DNA of 64,000 nucleotides, from positions 52,873,151 through 52,937,150 of the forward strand of contig OZ020484.1 in the NCBI GenBank assembly GCA_963971405.1, in the 5' to 3' direction. This document shows, piece after piece, positions 13,513 to 23,400 of this stretch (positions are counted from its first letter, which is position 1; every line of letters begins with the position of its first letter). The position numbers and the translations under genes were made by a program. Source of the stretch: Psococerastis gibbosa. Its lineage: Eukaryota > Arthropoda > Insecta > Psocodea > Psocidae. Under the pieces are notes generated by a model. That model worked only from the letters and a program-made list of their open reading frames with translations. It was not told where the DNA came from and made no database searches.

Positions 13513-15451
13513 TTTCGTAAAAACCACTTTTTTGGGTTCCTGGGACCTTAAAACGTGTAAATCCGTTGATATCTCGGAATCGAAAATTTCGACCGTCACA
13601 AAGCTTTCCTTATACTACGTATAAATTGGAAAGCAAAAATCGGCTATGTTATTATTGTACCTAGGTATATTGTAGAATAGGCGTATTTCTTCATTGAAAG
13701 TCCGTGTTTTATTTCAATTTTATTGCATTAGAATTTTAATTACAGAACTTTCCTCTAATTATTTATTATATTGTCAATTTAACTCACGGTCATTTATTTC
13801 ATTACATGAGTATAGTGAATAAATATTATGCAATTTGCATACAGCTATATTTCTTGTTTTTATAATTCAGATTAATCAAGTGGTGATTCTGCCAGAGTGG
13901 ACAGGATCCTACGACGATTACCAGTTTGACATTTCTATCATCATTCTGGACGGACAAGTCATCTTCAGCTCCGCCATTCAGCCCATTTGTCTGGACATTG
14001 ACAGAAACAACGACGAAGAGGACCAACTCGTGGCCGGCGCTGTAGGAATGGTAGGCATGCTTTAGAATTTTTGTCTATGTTATAGTGAAATACATAGTAG
14101 GCGCCAACCATCAAGTCAATTAATGCTGATAGCGGTGAAACGTAAGGGCAAATGGCAAAGGTGGGCAATGGAAGTCTGACTGAGTTTGGCCGGTTCCAAA
14201 ATTAAAAAAAGAAAATTGCAGCAAATGAAGAACAAAAGTACAATCCACACACCTGATGGCAACCTTGAAATATAGCTGCAATCTATCTGGCATAGGCTAC
14301 CTACTTGACAATATTTGAAAACTTATTGTAGGCCTAATGGATTAGTAGACTTATGTTATACCACTTAAAATTATGTTTCTATTATTAACGTAAACCTTTA
14401 ATCTACCTACCTTATCTAGCTTATTTTATATTTCATTGTTACCCTGTGCTGTTGTCACGTCGAATCCTAACCTGTAGCCAATTGGTATTTTAGTAACGAA
14501 CGGATTATCACTAAGTTTTTTGTTTTCAGGTTCCAGGTTGGGGGCTTACGGAGAGCAAAGAAGCCAGCGATGAGCTATTACTAGCTGAAATGCCATATGT
14601 CGACAGGCAGACTTGTGAAAAGGAAACGAAGCTGTTTAAATATTTGAAGAAGGACAAAATTTGTGGAGGAAATAAGATAACAAGTGAGTAACTTAATTTC
14701 ACAGCAAGACCTACATACAGTATTGGCCGAATTTTCACAATTGTCATTTAGTCTGCGTTGTTGTATAACTTACTAATTTGAGTTGAGTTCCGATGTCTTG
14801 TCTACAAAGGTCAGCGATTGATGAGCCACAGAGTTATCGTAGATGCGGTTGGCAACAACATGGCCAAATCGCTATAGCTACAAGACTGACACGGCCCAAA
14901 CAATTTGTTATCTTTTTCTGGTGCTACAATCATTCTTAAGGTAGCTTATAAGTCTTCCTGTACAATACAACTCGGCTATAATAATCGAGCTAAGCCAGAT
15001 GTTCTCTATTAACCGATGTTATTTTCAATAGGTACTTCAAAATGAAGCGAGATTCACCCCCATTAATTGAACTGACCTTGGAAAGCTTCTGTAGACCGAA
15101 AAATCTTCTTCAATAATCTGCTTTCCTATCCAAGCCTTTCTGTTCTGCGAGTTCTGTTTCTGAGTTCTGCGTTCTGAGAGTTCTGCTTCACACATATACT
15201 GTAGTATACTTCGTAGGATAGCTAGTGCATACTGCATACGACTAAAGATTATACGCCATATTGTTGTTTTAGAGCAAACCGTCTGCAGTGGAGATAGCGG
15301 GGGAGGCTACGTGTTCAAAGATTCCAAAACCAACACATTTTACCTTCGAGGGATCGTCAGTGTGGGCACACCCAACTGTAAAGGTGACGACTACGCGCTC
15401 TTTACCAAGGTATCCAGGTACGCGGAATTGATCAACCAATACTACAACTAG
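1220..15451 (+). CDS. modSP: modular serine protease (ModSP/HP14-type), complete 12-exon gene
   Basis: Secreted initiator protease of the type that, in other insects, senses recognition complexes and starts the Toll and prophenoloxidase cascades (family knowledge). Exons: 1220-1268, 2272-2443, 3917-4066, 4350-4466, 5511-5699, 6395-6588, 7843-8061, 11094-11251, 11990-12142, 13871-14050, 14530-14683, 15273-15451. They sum to 1914 nt with every phase matching, giving 637 residues, a normal length for the family. Domain order: signal peptide 1-27, four LDLa repeats (about 30-70, 75-118, 126-160, 164-205), sushi (about 227-289), Wonton-like domain (about 290-363), trypsin-fold protease from I377. 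The catalytic triad is H423 (S-A-A-H-C), D487 (F-D-I-S) and S587 (G-D-S-G-G). Cys365 just before the protease probably pairs with the domain, keeping the chains linked. The residue before the activation cleavage is His376, not Arg or Lys, and the residue at the S1-pocket base (chymotrypsin 189) is Thr. Start chosen by signal-peptide logic and phase; the short first exon is the least certain part. Confidence 0.9.
2272..2443 (+). CDS. modSP: modSP exon 2 (signal peptide end, LDLa repeat 1)
   Basis: Acceptor CCTTGCAG and donor GTAAGA. Encodes the end of the signal peptide and a full LDLa module, with Cys spacing C-x6-C-x5-C and the calcium-site signature [13 protein letters not shown]. Ends in phase 2. 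Confidence 0.93.
2885..3318 (-). mobile_element. 3' end of a non-LTR retrotransposon in modSP intron 2
   Basis: Minus-strand ORF of 139 residues ending with a cysteine/histidine motif ([15 protein letters not shown]) and [10 protein letters not shown], as found at the C-terminus of jockey- or CR1-like polyproteins after the RNase H region. The coding end runs straight into a TTAC microsatellite (about 2884-2899), which on the minus strand is the element's simple-repeat tail. 5'-truncated, as usual for LINE copies. It lies within intron 2 and opposite to the host gene. Confidence 0.78.
3917..4066 (+). CDS. modSP: modSP exon 3 (LDLa repeat 2)
   Basis: Second LDLa module beginning C-P-E-Y-A-F-K-C, with [13 protein letters not shown]. 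The acceptor is a NAGNAG site (CAGCAG), so 3914 is an equally in-frame alternative start that adds one residue. Donor GTACGT, phase 2. Confidence 0.93.
4350..4466 (+). CDS. modSP: modSP exon 4 (LDLa repeat 3)
   Basis: Acceptor AATTTCAG, donor GTAAGT, phase 2 at both ends. Encodes [10 protein letters not shown] and [13 protein letters not shown]. The symmetrical one-exon-per-module phase pattern is typical of LDLa shuffling. Confidence 0.93.
4956..4976. repeat. TTTAC microsatellite
   Basis: About four tandem copies of TTTAC in modSP intron 4. The same pentamer in reverse complement forms a longer array at 22352-22386. Otherwise nothing is recognised in the intron (4467-5510). Confidence 0.85.
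5511..5699 (+). CDS. modSP: modSP exon 5 (LDLa repeat 4 and Pro/Gly linker)
   Basis: Acceptor TTTACAG, donor GTACGT. Fourth LDLa module C-P-E-Y-A-F-R-C, closely resembling repeat 2, then a proline-, glycine- and lysine-rich linker of about 25 residues leading to the sushi domain. G+C-rich relative to the introns. Confidence 0.93.
6395..6588 (+). CDS. modSP: modSP exon 6 (sushi/CCP domain)
   Basis: Acceptor CATGCAG, donor GTAAGT. Encodes a complement-control-protein module: [18 protein letters not shown], then T-C-F-D-G-V-F. Starts with one base completing Arg and ends in phase 1. Sushi domains in this family bind upstream recognition partners (family knowledge). Confidence 0.9.
6908..7756 (+). 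mobile_element. dispersed repeat R1, copy 1
   Basis: About 850 bp beginning AAAGAACCGGTCCGAG and ending near ATAAATTGGAAAGC. It contains a long poly-G tract (about 7022-7041) and a GACA/GAGC microsatellite (about 7569-7625). Near-identical copies lie at 12773-13638, 43225-44084 and, inverted, 31832-32537. GCTTTCCAA near the start and TTGGAAAGC at the end are a short inverted pair. No intact ORF, so non-autonomous; class unknown. Located in modSP intron 6. Confidence 0.85.
7843..8061 (+). CDS. modSP: modSP exon 7 (Wonton-like cysteine domain)
   Basis: Acceptor TTATTCAG, donor GTACTC in phase 1. A cysteine-rich module (N-G-C-D-P-L-V ... H-F-R-C-R ... [11 protein letters not shown]), matching in position the Wonton domain between sushi and protease in ModSP. 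The frame stays open past the donor to a stop at 8276, which would give an alternative ending without the protease. Confidence 0.9.
8062..8276 (+). other. open reading extension into modSP intron 7
   Basis: If the donor at 8062 is not used, the exon-7 frame continues about 71 codons to a stop at 8274-8276. The tail is acidic and contains a 15-bp tandem repeat (GACGTTGTTGGTGAA, about three copies at 8228-8273) encoding D-V-V-G-E. This could be an intron-retention isoform lacking the protease domain, or chance. The nearby polyadenylation context is not convincing. Confidence 0.3.
8277..11093. other. modSP intron 7, no feature recognised
   Basis: About 2.8 kb of A+T-rich intron. I looked for coding similarity, inverted repeats and tandem arrays and saw none that can be supported. 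Confidence 0.6.
11094..11251 (+). CDS. modSP: modSP exon 8 (protease activation site and N-terminal strand)
   Basis: Acceptor GGTTTTAG, donor GTAAGT, ends in phase 0. Encodes V-C-G-K with the linker Cys, then A-A-P-H followed by I-I-H-G-T-P-V, the mature protease N-terminus, and C-G-G-S-I-I-S. The cleavage-site residue is His where most clip-type zymogens have Arg. Confidence 0.93.
11380..11600. repeat. G-rich repeat fragment in modSP intron 8
   Basis: Contains two poly-G runs (about 11383-11395 and 11550-11560) and the string ACATTGGCGTAGCC, related to the CATTGGCGTAAAT terminal sequence of the element at 50813-51743. Only one end is visible and no target duplication was found. Confidence 0.4.
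11990..12142 (+). CDS. modSP: modSP exon 9 (catalytic histidine)
   Basis: Acceptor CCCACAG, donor GTAAGC, phase 0 at both ends, 51 codons. Contains I-S-A-A-H-C, the catalytic His block of trypsin-fold proteases. Confidence 0.94.
12773..13638 (+). mobile_element. dispersed repeat R1, copy 2
   Basis: Same family and orientation as 6908-7756, in modSP intron 9. Poly-G tract at about 12892-12908 and a pure GACA microsatellite at about 13482-13510. Small internal differences and microsatellite length separate the copies. Confidence 0.85.
13871..14050 (+). CDS. modSP: modSP exon 10 (catalytic aspartate)
   Basis: Acceptor TAATTCAG, donor GTAGGC, 60 codons in phase 0. Contains [10 protein letters not shown] with the catalytic Asp and A-I-Q-P-I-C-L, whose Cys is the partner expected for the linker Cys of exon 8. 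Confidence 0.93.
14530..14683 (+). CDS. modSP: modSP exon 11
   Basis: Acceptor GTTTTCAG, donor GTGAGT in phase 1. Encodes V-P-G-W-G-L-T-E-S, the usual G-W-G block of the protease, and the C-E-K-E ... K-I-C-G-G loop. Confidence 0.93.
15137..15190 (+). repeat. imperfect GTTCTG minisatellite
   Basis: Irregular repetition of GAGTTCTG and GTTCTG within modSP intron 11. Too degenerate to define a clean unit. Confidence 0.45.
15273..15451 (+). CDS. modSP: modSP exon 12 (catalytic serine and stop)
   Basis: Acceptor TTGTTTTAG. Contains [11 protein letters not shown] with the nucleophilic Ser, then [10 protein letters not shown] and the C-terminal helix ending Y-Y-N, stop TAG at 15449-15451. Thr occupies the position that is Asp in trypsin, so tryptic specificity is unlikely. 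Confidence 0.94.
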
Positions 15452-17140
15452 CTGACGTATTCATCATTCAACAATATAATTTTCTACGATAGCTAACGTA
15501 TTAATAATTTGTGCTGACCAAGTAAAATATGGACTCTGTGATGTAAACAAGACTGGTGTGTTGTCAGTGCTCAATACAATCGTGTATTTTTGTATTTAAA
15601 CATTGTGTTATCCACTATAACTTTCCCATCCTTAATATCTTACCACATGATTATGTTGGGGCAGAGAGAGTTCGCTTCTGAATTGTAGCTTGATAGTGTT
15701 ATATAAATTATTGCAACTGTCCAATGCCGAGGGCGTTATTGACGAGAAACGAGTCACGTATGACTGGAGCGTGACGTCATTTTCATGTTACTCATGTCTG
15801 TTGGCATTTCGGCTCTTGTAATCCACAGCCTAAATCATTCTCATTTAATTGTTAATTTTTAATTTTAAAATTTTGTTCCGGCACAAAACATAATGTACAA
15901 TTATTGTTAAATTGGCATTTAAACTAAAATAAAATGTAGGCTATAAAATAGGGGGAAAAAGAAAGTAAGAAAATATATATATTCAAATACACTCCAATTC
16001 GCCTTAATAATATGTAGGCTATTTTTTTTAGATAGGTATTTATTTGCCCGGGAGCTAGAGTGGTCACTCTATAATGGCTTAGGCTATAATGACAATTATT
16101 AATAGAGATTATATTTTGCAGTGCCACTGCTCAAAAATAAGCGATAAGATAAGCGGAAGTGGTAATTTCATTATGTATCAATTTTTCAATACGGTATATT
16201 ACACCTTGTCCGGGGTTACAGGATAAGGAAAAAAATTAAATAAAAAAAGTGAACCTCTAAGCTACCTTACCTACTGTAGGTTTTATATACAATATTATTG
16301 TTATAGCGAATTGGGTATATTGGTGCAGACTGCAGGACCAAGTAAATGACTACACACCATTATAGCTTAGTTAACCTTTAAAGGAAATAGGCAAAGTTGC
16401 CCTGGTGTTCCCTAGTCAATAAAGTAATATAGTGAATTATAATCAAATTGATTGAATTGGAAAAACTCATTTCCTGAACAATTGAGCTCTAGGGCCAATG
16501 CAATTAGTATGTATATTGTACTTTAGGATATTAAATAATATGTACGGTAACTTAAAGGTTATGCTGACATAGCCATTCGCCATCACGATAAATCTATTCC
16601 TATTGATTAACATTTTCCTCACGCATTTTTCTGTTCATTGGAGAAATTGCAAGGGGCAAACCCAAACTCATCTATTATAAAAGGTATCTGCCCGCTAAAA
16701 TTACAATCAATTATTGACCATTTCGAAGTACCGGTGCCTACGTTAGGTATTTATTTAGAGTGCGCATTATGTTTCATACCCCAAAAATTCGGAGGATTAG
16801 TAAGTATAGTAATAATTACAGCTGGGCCACACTATTACATATTACAGTATTCCTCACAAAAGCTTTTCTAAGCGTGGTAGGCACGGCCCTTAGTTTGTAG
16901 TAGCACAATAGTAGCAGACAAAAAAATGCAATGCAAGACATTTTCCTTCCACTACAATACATAAAGTTTCTGTAAGTCAAGATTCAATACGCAATATACT
17001 GTATGTCGCCACACAACCATTATTGGCACGTGGGTACCTGGCGATTGGCATGTTTGCGTTACCTGTATATTTGTAGTGCATCATCTAACCATATTTTGCA
17101 GAACAGCTTGGAAAATAGTCATCTCAAAACTCAGCAAACC
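15452..17140. other. intergenic, modSP to first ionotropic receptor
   Basis: 3' flank of modSP and 5' flank of the receptor gene. No repeat or RNA gene recognised. An in-frame ATG exists at 17003, but the receptor signal peptide begins at 17141. Confidence 0.5.
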
Positions 17141-17473
17141 ATGTTTTTCATCAGCTTCTATCTGATAATGTCGGGCGCCCTGAGCTTCGAATTTAGTGAA
17201 CTGAAACTGGTCGAGCGGATCATCGAAGATGTCTCAGACATATGGAAGTCTCAGTGCACATTTCTGGTTAAGTCTCCGAGCTACACGAGACCAGAAACAC
17301 ACCAGCTACTCAACCTGCAAAAACGACTTACCACAAATATGCGCTCACACCGTACACAGGTCCTGTCTTATACCTTCGACTTGTTCAACCCTCATGGAAG
17401 AGCATTCAAAAGTTGTGAGAAATCAATTAATGTCATTATGGTTAGTAATGGCACCAAAGATGAAGTTGAAAAG
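17141..17473 (+). CDS. IR-a exon 1
   Basis: ATG start with the hydrophobic leader M-F-F-I-S-F-Y-L-I-M-S-G-A-L-S-F. Donor GTAAGC, 111 codons, phase 0. Aligns with 29255-29626 of the paralogue (S-G-A-L-S-F-E-F, S-C-E-K-S-I, V-E-V-E-K or D-E-V-E-K at the end). The upstream in-frame ATG at 17003 would bury the leader, so it was not chosen. Confidence 0.85.
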
Positions 17474-20400
17474 GTAAGCTAGAAACAGGTCACTGGCCTG
17501 TTGAGTTGTGAAGAATTAACGAGATCTAAATTATTGAATGAAAGACTTCAATATGGATCCAGATTTCGTTTGCTAGAAGTAGATGTAGATCGGCCTGATT
17601 GTAAGTTTGTCTAATTCAACATATGGCTCTGATAAGACTATATATACAGTATATTACGGAAGTTTACGTGCAGTACAAATAGGTACTGAAGAAAACAGAG
17701 AAATTTCTTCGATTACATAATTGTTTAATGGTTTAATTCATGTATTGGAATAAACTCAGTGTTTCGTTATCTGCAATTCCTCTCTGATAGTTCATGTGAT
17801 AAATGTAATACAAGGTATGTCCGGAAAGTAATAGGACTATACATCGGAGTGCGGGCGCACCGACTGGATTCGGTAGAAGGGGTTCCTAGCTAACGAACGA
17901 GAAGCTCAGTGTCAGCTTGTCCCCAAGCACCCTGATAGTATATGCATATGAAGTATTAGTTATGCGGCAAACTATTCTCTTATAGCAAATAAGAATATAA
18001 AAAATATTAACGTAATAAAATACTACACAAAAAACACATATAAAATTATGTCACATATAAATAATTGAAGTAAATGACAAATAGTCGAAACCGTGGTTGT
18101 GACATAATTTTATAGGCTATGTATTTTTTGTGTGTAATATTTTATTAAGTAAACTTTTATTTTAATCTGTTCAAAATATTACAAAGTTACAAAGAAAAAA
18201 ATTTCATATAGTAGCAAATAAGCAATAAAATATTGACTCTTTGACATTGGTTTTAGTTCTCCCAGAAATTTCAATTTAAACCGTCTACATGGATATTCTT
18301 CATGAACTCGTCTGTTGAGGCATTTTTTGAAAGAATTAATTTGAACGTGGCATCCAACGTTCTAGCAACAAAGATGGGACGATCTAATAATGTGGATTTA
18401 TCAGAGGTTTTCAAAATAGCCGGTGATTACCCGGTGCTGACACGCCCCTCTGGAGTTTACAGTAATACGATCGGAGGAGTCTCAACTCCCCCTAATTTCG
18501 CTGCAGAAATGCGAAGCGACCTCAAAGGTATCAAGTTCACGGCCGTTTCTATAGAGGTTTGTTCTTGCATAAGATTGGTTCCTCACTTTACAATATTGTC
18601 GTAAGCAATGTATATAATATGCAGCAGTATGAAAGCTATAGGCGATATACAGTAGGTCTCTGTCCATTGCAATTCTTATATATTCCCCTTTCCTGCCATT
18701 GTGCACAAACATATAAGATTATCAGATATGTGTAGCGTATATATAAGTTATACATGCATGCATACAACCTGGACAAGCGAGTTTGTTTATTTGTTTAGCG
18801 TAACCTCTTAATCGTTCAATTCTTAATTTATAACAATGATTCCATGCGTCTATCAATACTACAAGAATTGAGTGAAGAATTACAGTATCGCCCATTGGAG
18901 CATCCAGTACCAGATCAGGCCTGTCTCAGAGAGCTCCTAGAGGTCGTGATCCCTAGTCCATCCTTTGCGCAGTTTCCACCAACGTCAATAGTGATAGTAA
19001 ATGTAGTACTGACGGAAATTTGAATTTTACTCTATGCCATAGTTAAAATTGATCAATGATCATAGAGTAAAATCACGCGGTGCAAACAATAAAAAACTAA
19101 AATGGCGTCATGGGATATGTTACGTACAAACATTTTATATTTTATTGTCTATAAAACCATTAAACAGATCGGTGAAGGTCGATCTTACTTCGGATCTCCT
19201 ACTATTATTAGGTTTTATTAAAAATAATAAGTGTACGAAGAAAACAAATACAAACAAAATTTCAAAAAACAAATGCAAACAAATTTCAAAAATTTGGCGC
19301 ATACGTGTCATTAGAAGAAAAGTAATCAATAGTTGAAAAAACCAGTGGAATGGCGTGTATCAATGAAAAACTCAAATTTCCGTCAATACTACATTTACTA
19401 TCACTATTGACGTTGGTGGTGGTCGAGCGACCTTAGAATTATTGCTTATTTGTTTCAATACACGCATACTTACACCAACATCAGTAGGCTGCACGTATGG
19501 GATTTTAAGGGTTTTAAGTGAGAAGTAGAAACTCATAGCTTTCATTCCTTGATATTCCGATACGGTATACATATTAAGATCTGTAGTACCTACCAGCAGT
19601 TTTGGGGTAGATATAGACCCTATCAGCTACGTACGGAAGTTAAAAGAAAGCTAAAGGAATTATTGACAATGAGAGGTATACGAAAACTGTTTTTAGGATT
19701 GGCCAATTACGTCGTTCGTGCATGGAGAAGCTATTCGCGCAGGAAAAACCATTGATGGGTTTTTTGGACGGATTTGGACAGATTTAGAAAATCAAATGAA
19801 TTTCACCACAGAAATAAAGAGGTTTGTAAGGGGAATCAACATTTCATCGAACCAAATTCATATATACGGATTTTTAATGAAGTGTTGTACATCTTTTATT
19901 GAATTAGCCTACCAAACAACCGGTAGGCTACGAGTGAATTCTTTCCTATTTATCAATTATTACAGGTAAATTATTATAGGTACCGTAACAGATAATTATG
20001 GGTACCTACTGCAGTTCCACGGTAATAAATCCACTGAAATCCCGAAATCGAAAATTTCGACCAACCAAAGCTTTCCATACAGGCTACTATGTATAAATAG
20101 GAAGGCAATAAAGTGTGCTATGGTTAAATTTCGGGTGTCTTCTTTATGCCTATTCTAAGAGCTGGAATGATCGATTGCATAGTCTGGCTATAACGGGCAG
20201 ACCAATATTATATAAAGTCATGGTATGCAATACGTTGGGCATAGACTGTCAATTCCTTCAAAAAATTATTTAAAGTAACCTCTTCCATTTTCGCATCGAT
20301 AAGTTTAGAAGAAGAATTGTTTTTCAAGGAAATTGAGCCTCATATTTTTATTTATTTTTTCTCTCAGTATCAAACTATCAAGGGGGATTAGGTAAGCGAC

Positions 20401-23400
20401 CTAATGAGCTTTGTTCTCATTGCCAACGACTATAATATATGTAAATTTTAATAAATTTCTTTCGAGGTTGACCACCAGACCCCCTTTTTGGAGTCAATTC
20501 AATAAGTCTTGGCATGTAAAAATGTGTAAAGCCCCAACTTCGAACCCGTTTTCTCACAGATTTCCTTAGGCCCTTCTGTATGCAGTTTGGTGAATATTTG
20601 TTGGTAAAATCCAAACTCTACTACCATAAATATATGTGTAAAACCACACTATTTCATGCATTCACGCCTATTTTATCGAATATTTCTCAGGGGGGACCCA
20701 CGGGCACCGCTGCTTGTGGTAGTTAATCGAATCTGTCTGTCAAAGTTGACCTTACAGCTTCAAAATTCGTAAAACCCCACTGTTTTGCGCAGCATATTAA
20801 GTACCGATATATAAAAATATTTGTCGGTGAAATAAACTGAACTGCTAGGTATCAAAATGCTAAAAGCCTCTCTATTGTGCGCCTATTTTATCACCAAGTT
20901 TCCCGCGTTATTTCCAATGTACTGCACCATGTGTGGACGTTGAATACATATGGTGTAATTGTATTGTGCTATACATTTCATACGAGTATTGTACTACTGA
21001 CCTCTTCATTTTTTTTTTTCTGTTAAATTATACAATACAAATAATCAGCAAGTAATTGACAAGAAAGTATAAAGTAAAATCGTCAAAAAATCATCAAAAT
21101 CTGGTGTGTAATTCTGTCATTGTTCTAGTGCCTTAGTGACAGTGTAGAAAGCTTTCTCTAAGAGATGATTTCTAAGCAATTTAGGGAAGTTAGAAGCATT
21201 TCTCGCCACTCTCAGTTCAATTGGTAGTTTTCGAAGGTAGGTGAAACCTTGTAGTATAGGATCCAGTCGCTCACACTTGGCTGTTCGTGGCGATGGCCTT
21301 ACAAGGTCTCCCCGTTGCCTCGTGTTGTAGGTGTGAGTACCCCCGTTTTGTGTAATGTCCCCCACATCTCAGGCTATAAGATATGTAAAATGCATCTAAA
21401 TATGTACAGACTTGGCTGTCATGATTTTTAATGATTTGAAGTGAGAGCGACAACTGTCACGAGGTCCCAGTTTTAGCATGTATCGCACTCCCCTCTTTTG
21501 GAGCCTGCGAGTACAGCATCCATGTTCCCTATGGAGGTCCCTCCCCAGGCCAATATGCCGTAGACTACAATTATTATTATTTTAACGCTAACTGCGTTGG
21601 GAAATTTCTCATGTTTTTTTACGAATCTCATGCTATGATCTCATGGAAACTAAACATTCCAGTTTGGCAACACTGGCCGTAGTTTATATGGCTCATTACA
21701 AGTGAGTGGTAGGCCTGGAGAGTTACCTCCGGAGGACACACAGAGATAATAAGGCGCCTGACTACAAATCAATACTATTCAGTTTTTTTAATAGCTTAGC
21801 CAAGTGTTTGTTCCAGTTGAAGTCCTTGCATGTCAACTTGCATTCCTAAGAATCTGCGAATATACATGGGTATATGTCAAGCTCAGGTTGAGTGTTAGAG
21901 AACACTGTTAGTTGCTTTTTTGTTTCGTTTAGCAAGAGCCCATGTCTGGCAAATTCGAGTCTTATGTCATCCAGCTTTTTAGTGCACTTTATCGCAGTTT
22001 CTTCTATTGAAGGACCAGTTATGATCAGCGTAGTATAGTCCGCGAACATTTTCATTACTTTCAAGTAGTGAGTTGATATAGAGTAGGTAGCAAAGGGTTC
22101 CATAACGGAGCCTTGCCCTATGCCTATGTTGTTTGTAGCTACTTCTGATTGGTAATCCTCTGTCTAATCTTCCACTTCTGGATTTTGCTCTTGGATTTCT
22201 ACGTATTGTTTTCGGTCAGATACGAAGCTTGCGGTCCAGTTCAATGCTTCTCCTCGTATACCGTAGCACAATAGCTTTTCCAGTAGTAGTTTATGCTGTA
22301 CGCAGTAGAATGCGGCAGTGAGATCTAGATAAGCGCCTATTAATTGTGATGAGTAAAGTAAAGTAAAGTAAAGTAAAGTAAAGTAAAATTTATTTATCGA
22401 GGAATACATTCTACATACATTTCATTAGTGGTTCAGAGGGGCACCTTTGGGAATTCCCGTGATGATTTTGATTTTGACTTTGTTGCTCAATAAGTGCTCG
22501 AATGCTTTGATGACAGCGTCAGTTGTTCGATTTACCCTTTTGGCTGATTAGGACTTATTATATGCGGTGTTTTTCTAGGAAAGCTAATAATCTTTTGACA
22601 AAAACCTTTTCAAAGACCTTTGAAAAAACAGAGTTAAGCGCAATTGGCCTATACTGGTTTATGTCTGTTTTTTCACCCTTGTTTTTCTATTTTGGTTTAA
22701 TTTTTGCCGTTTTCAGTGCTGTGGGGAATTTTTTTCCATGAATGACACATTACTATATAATTAATAATGTTATTGGTTGTGCTAGCGCCTCTGCATTGCT
22801 CTTTATTAAGTTTGAAGAAATCCCGTCGGGTCCACATGACTGGGTATTTTTTTTATTTCGGCTATGGTCCTTTGCACCTCTACGCTGTCTGTAGGTCTGA
22901 TAAAAAATGAACTGGAGATTTTCCTCTTGATACCCAGTGGCCGTGTGCTGTTTCCCTTCCCAATTACATCTTGCGCTTTTTCGCTGATTTTTATCGGCTT
23001 GTTTATGAAAAAGTTGTTGAAAGCTTCTGCTACCTGCTTTGGGTTAGTGATTAAAGCATCCCCTAGTTTGAGGGTTGTTTTTCTTGTTTCTTGAGTCTTT
23101 TGCTGGCGCTCTTGGTTGACTACCTTCCACATGGCCTTCATTTTGTGTGGAGCTGACTCAATATATATTATTTTTTTTCTCGCCATTCGCTTCAGATTTC
23201 CTCTTATAGCTTTCCTATTTTCACTGAATTTTGAAATGTTTTTCTTGCTTCTCTAAAACTGTATTATGTCTTAGGATTAATACCAGTTAGGGATTGAAGG
23301 GAATTCTGGGTGTTCTCATGATCTGCCGTGTAGTAAAAAATAAATAAATGATTTATGAATTGCTGATTATATTGGTACCGGTATATAGTCGTAGGTACAT

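Noticed and set aside
17003-17140. Upstream in-frame ATG for the first ionotropic receptor
   Set aside because: It would place 46 unrelated residues before a good signal peptide, and the paralogue shows no similarity there.
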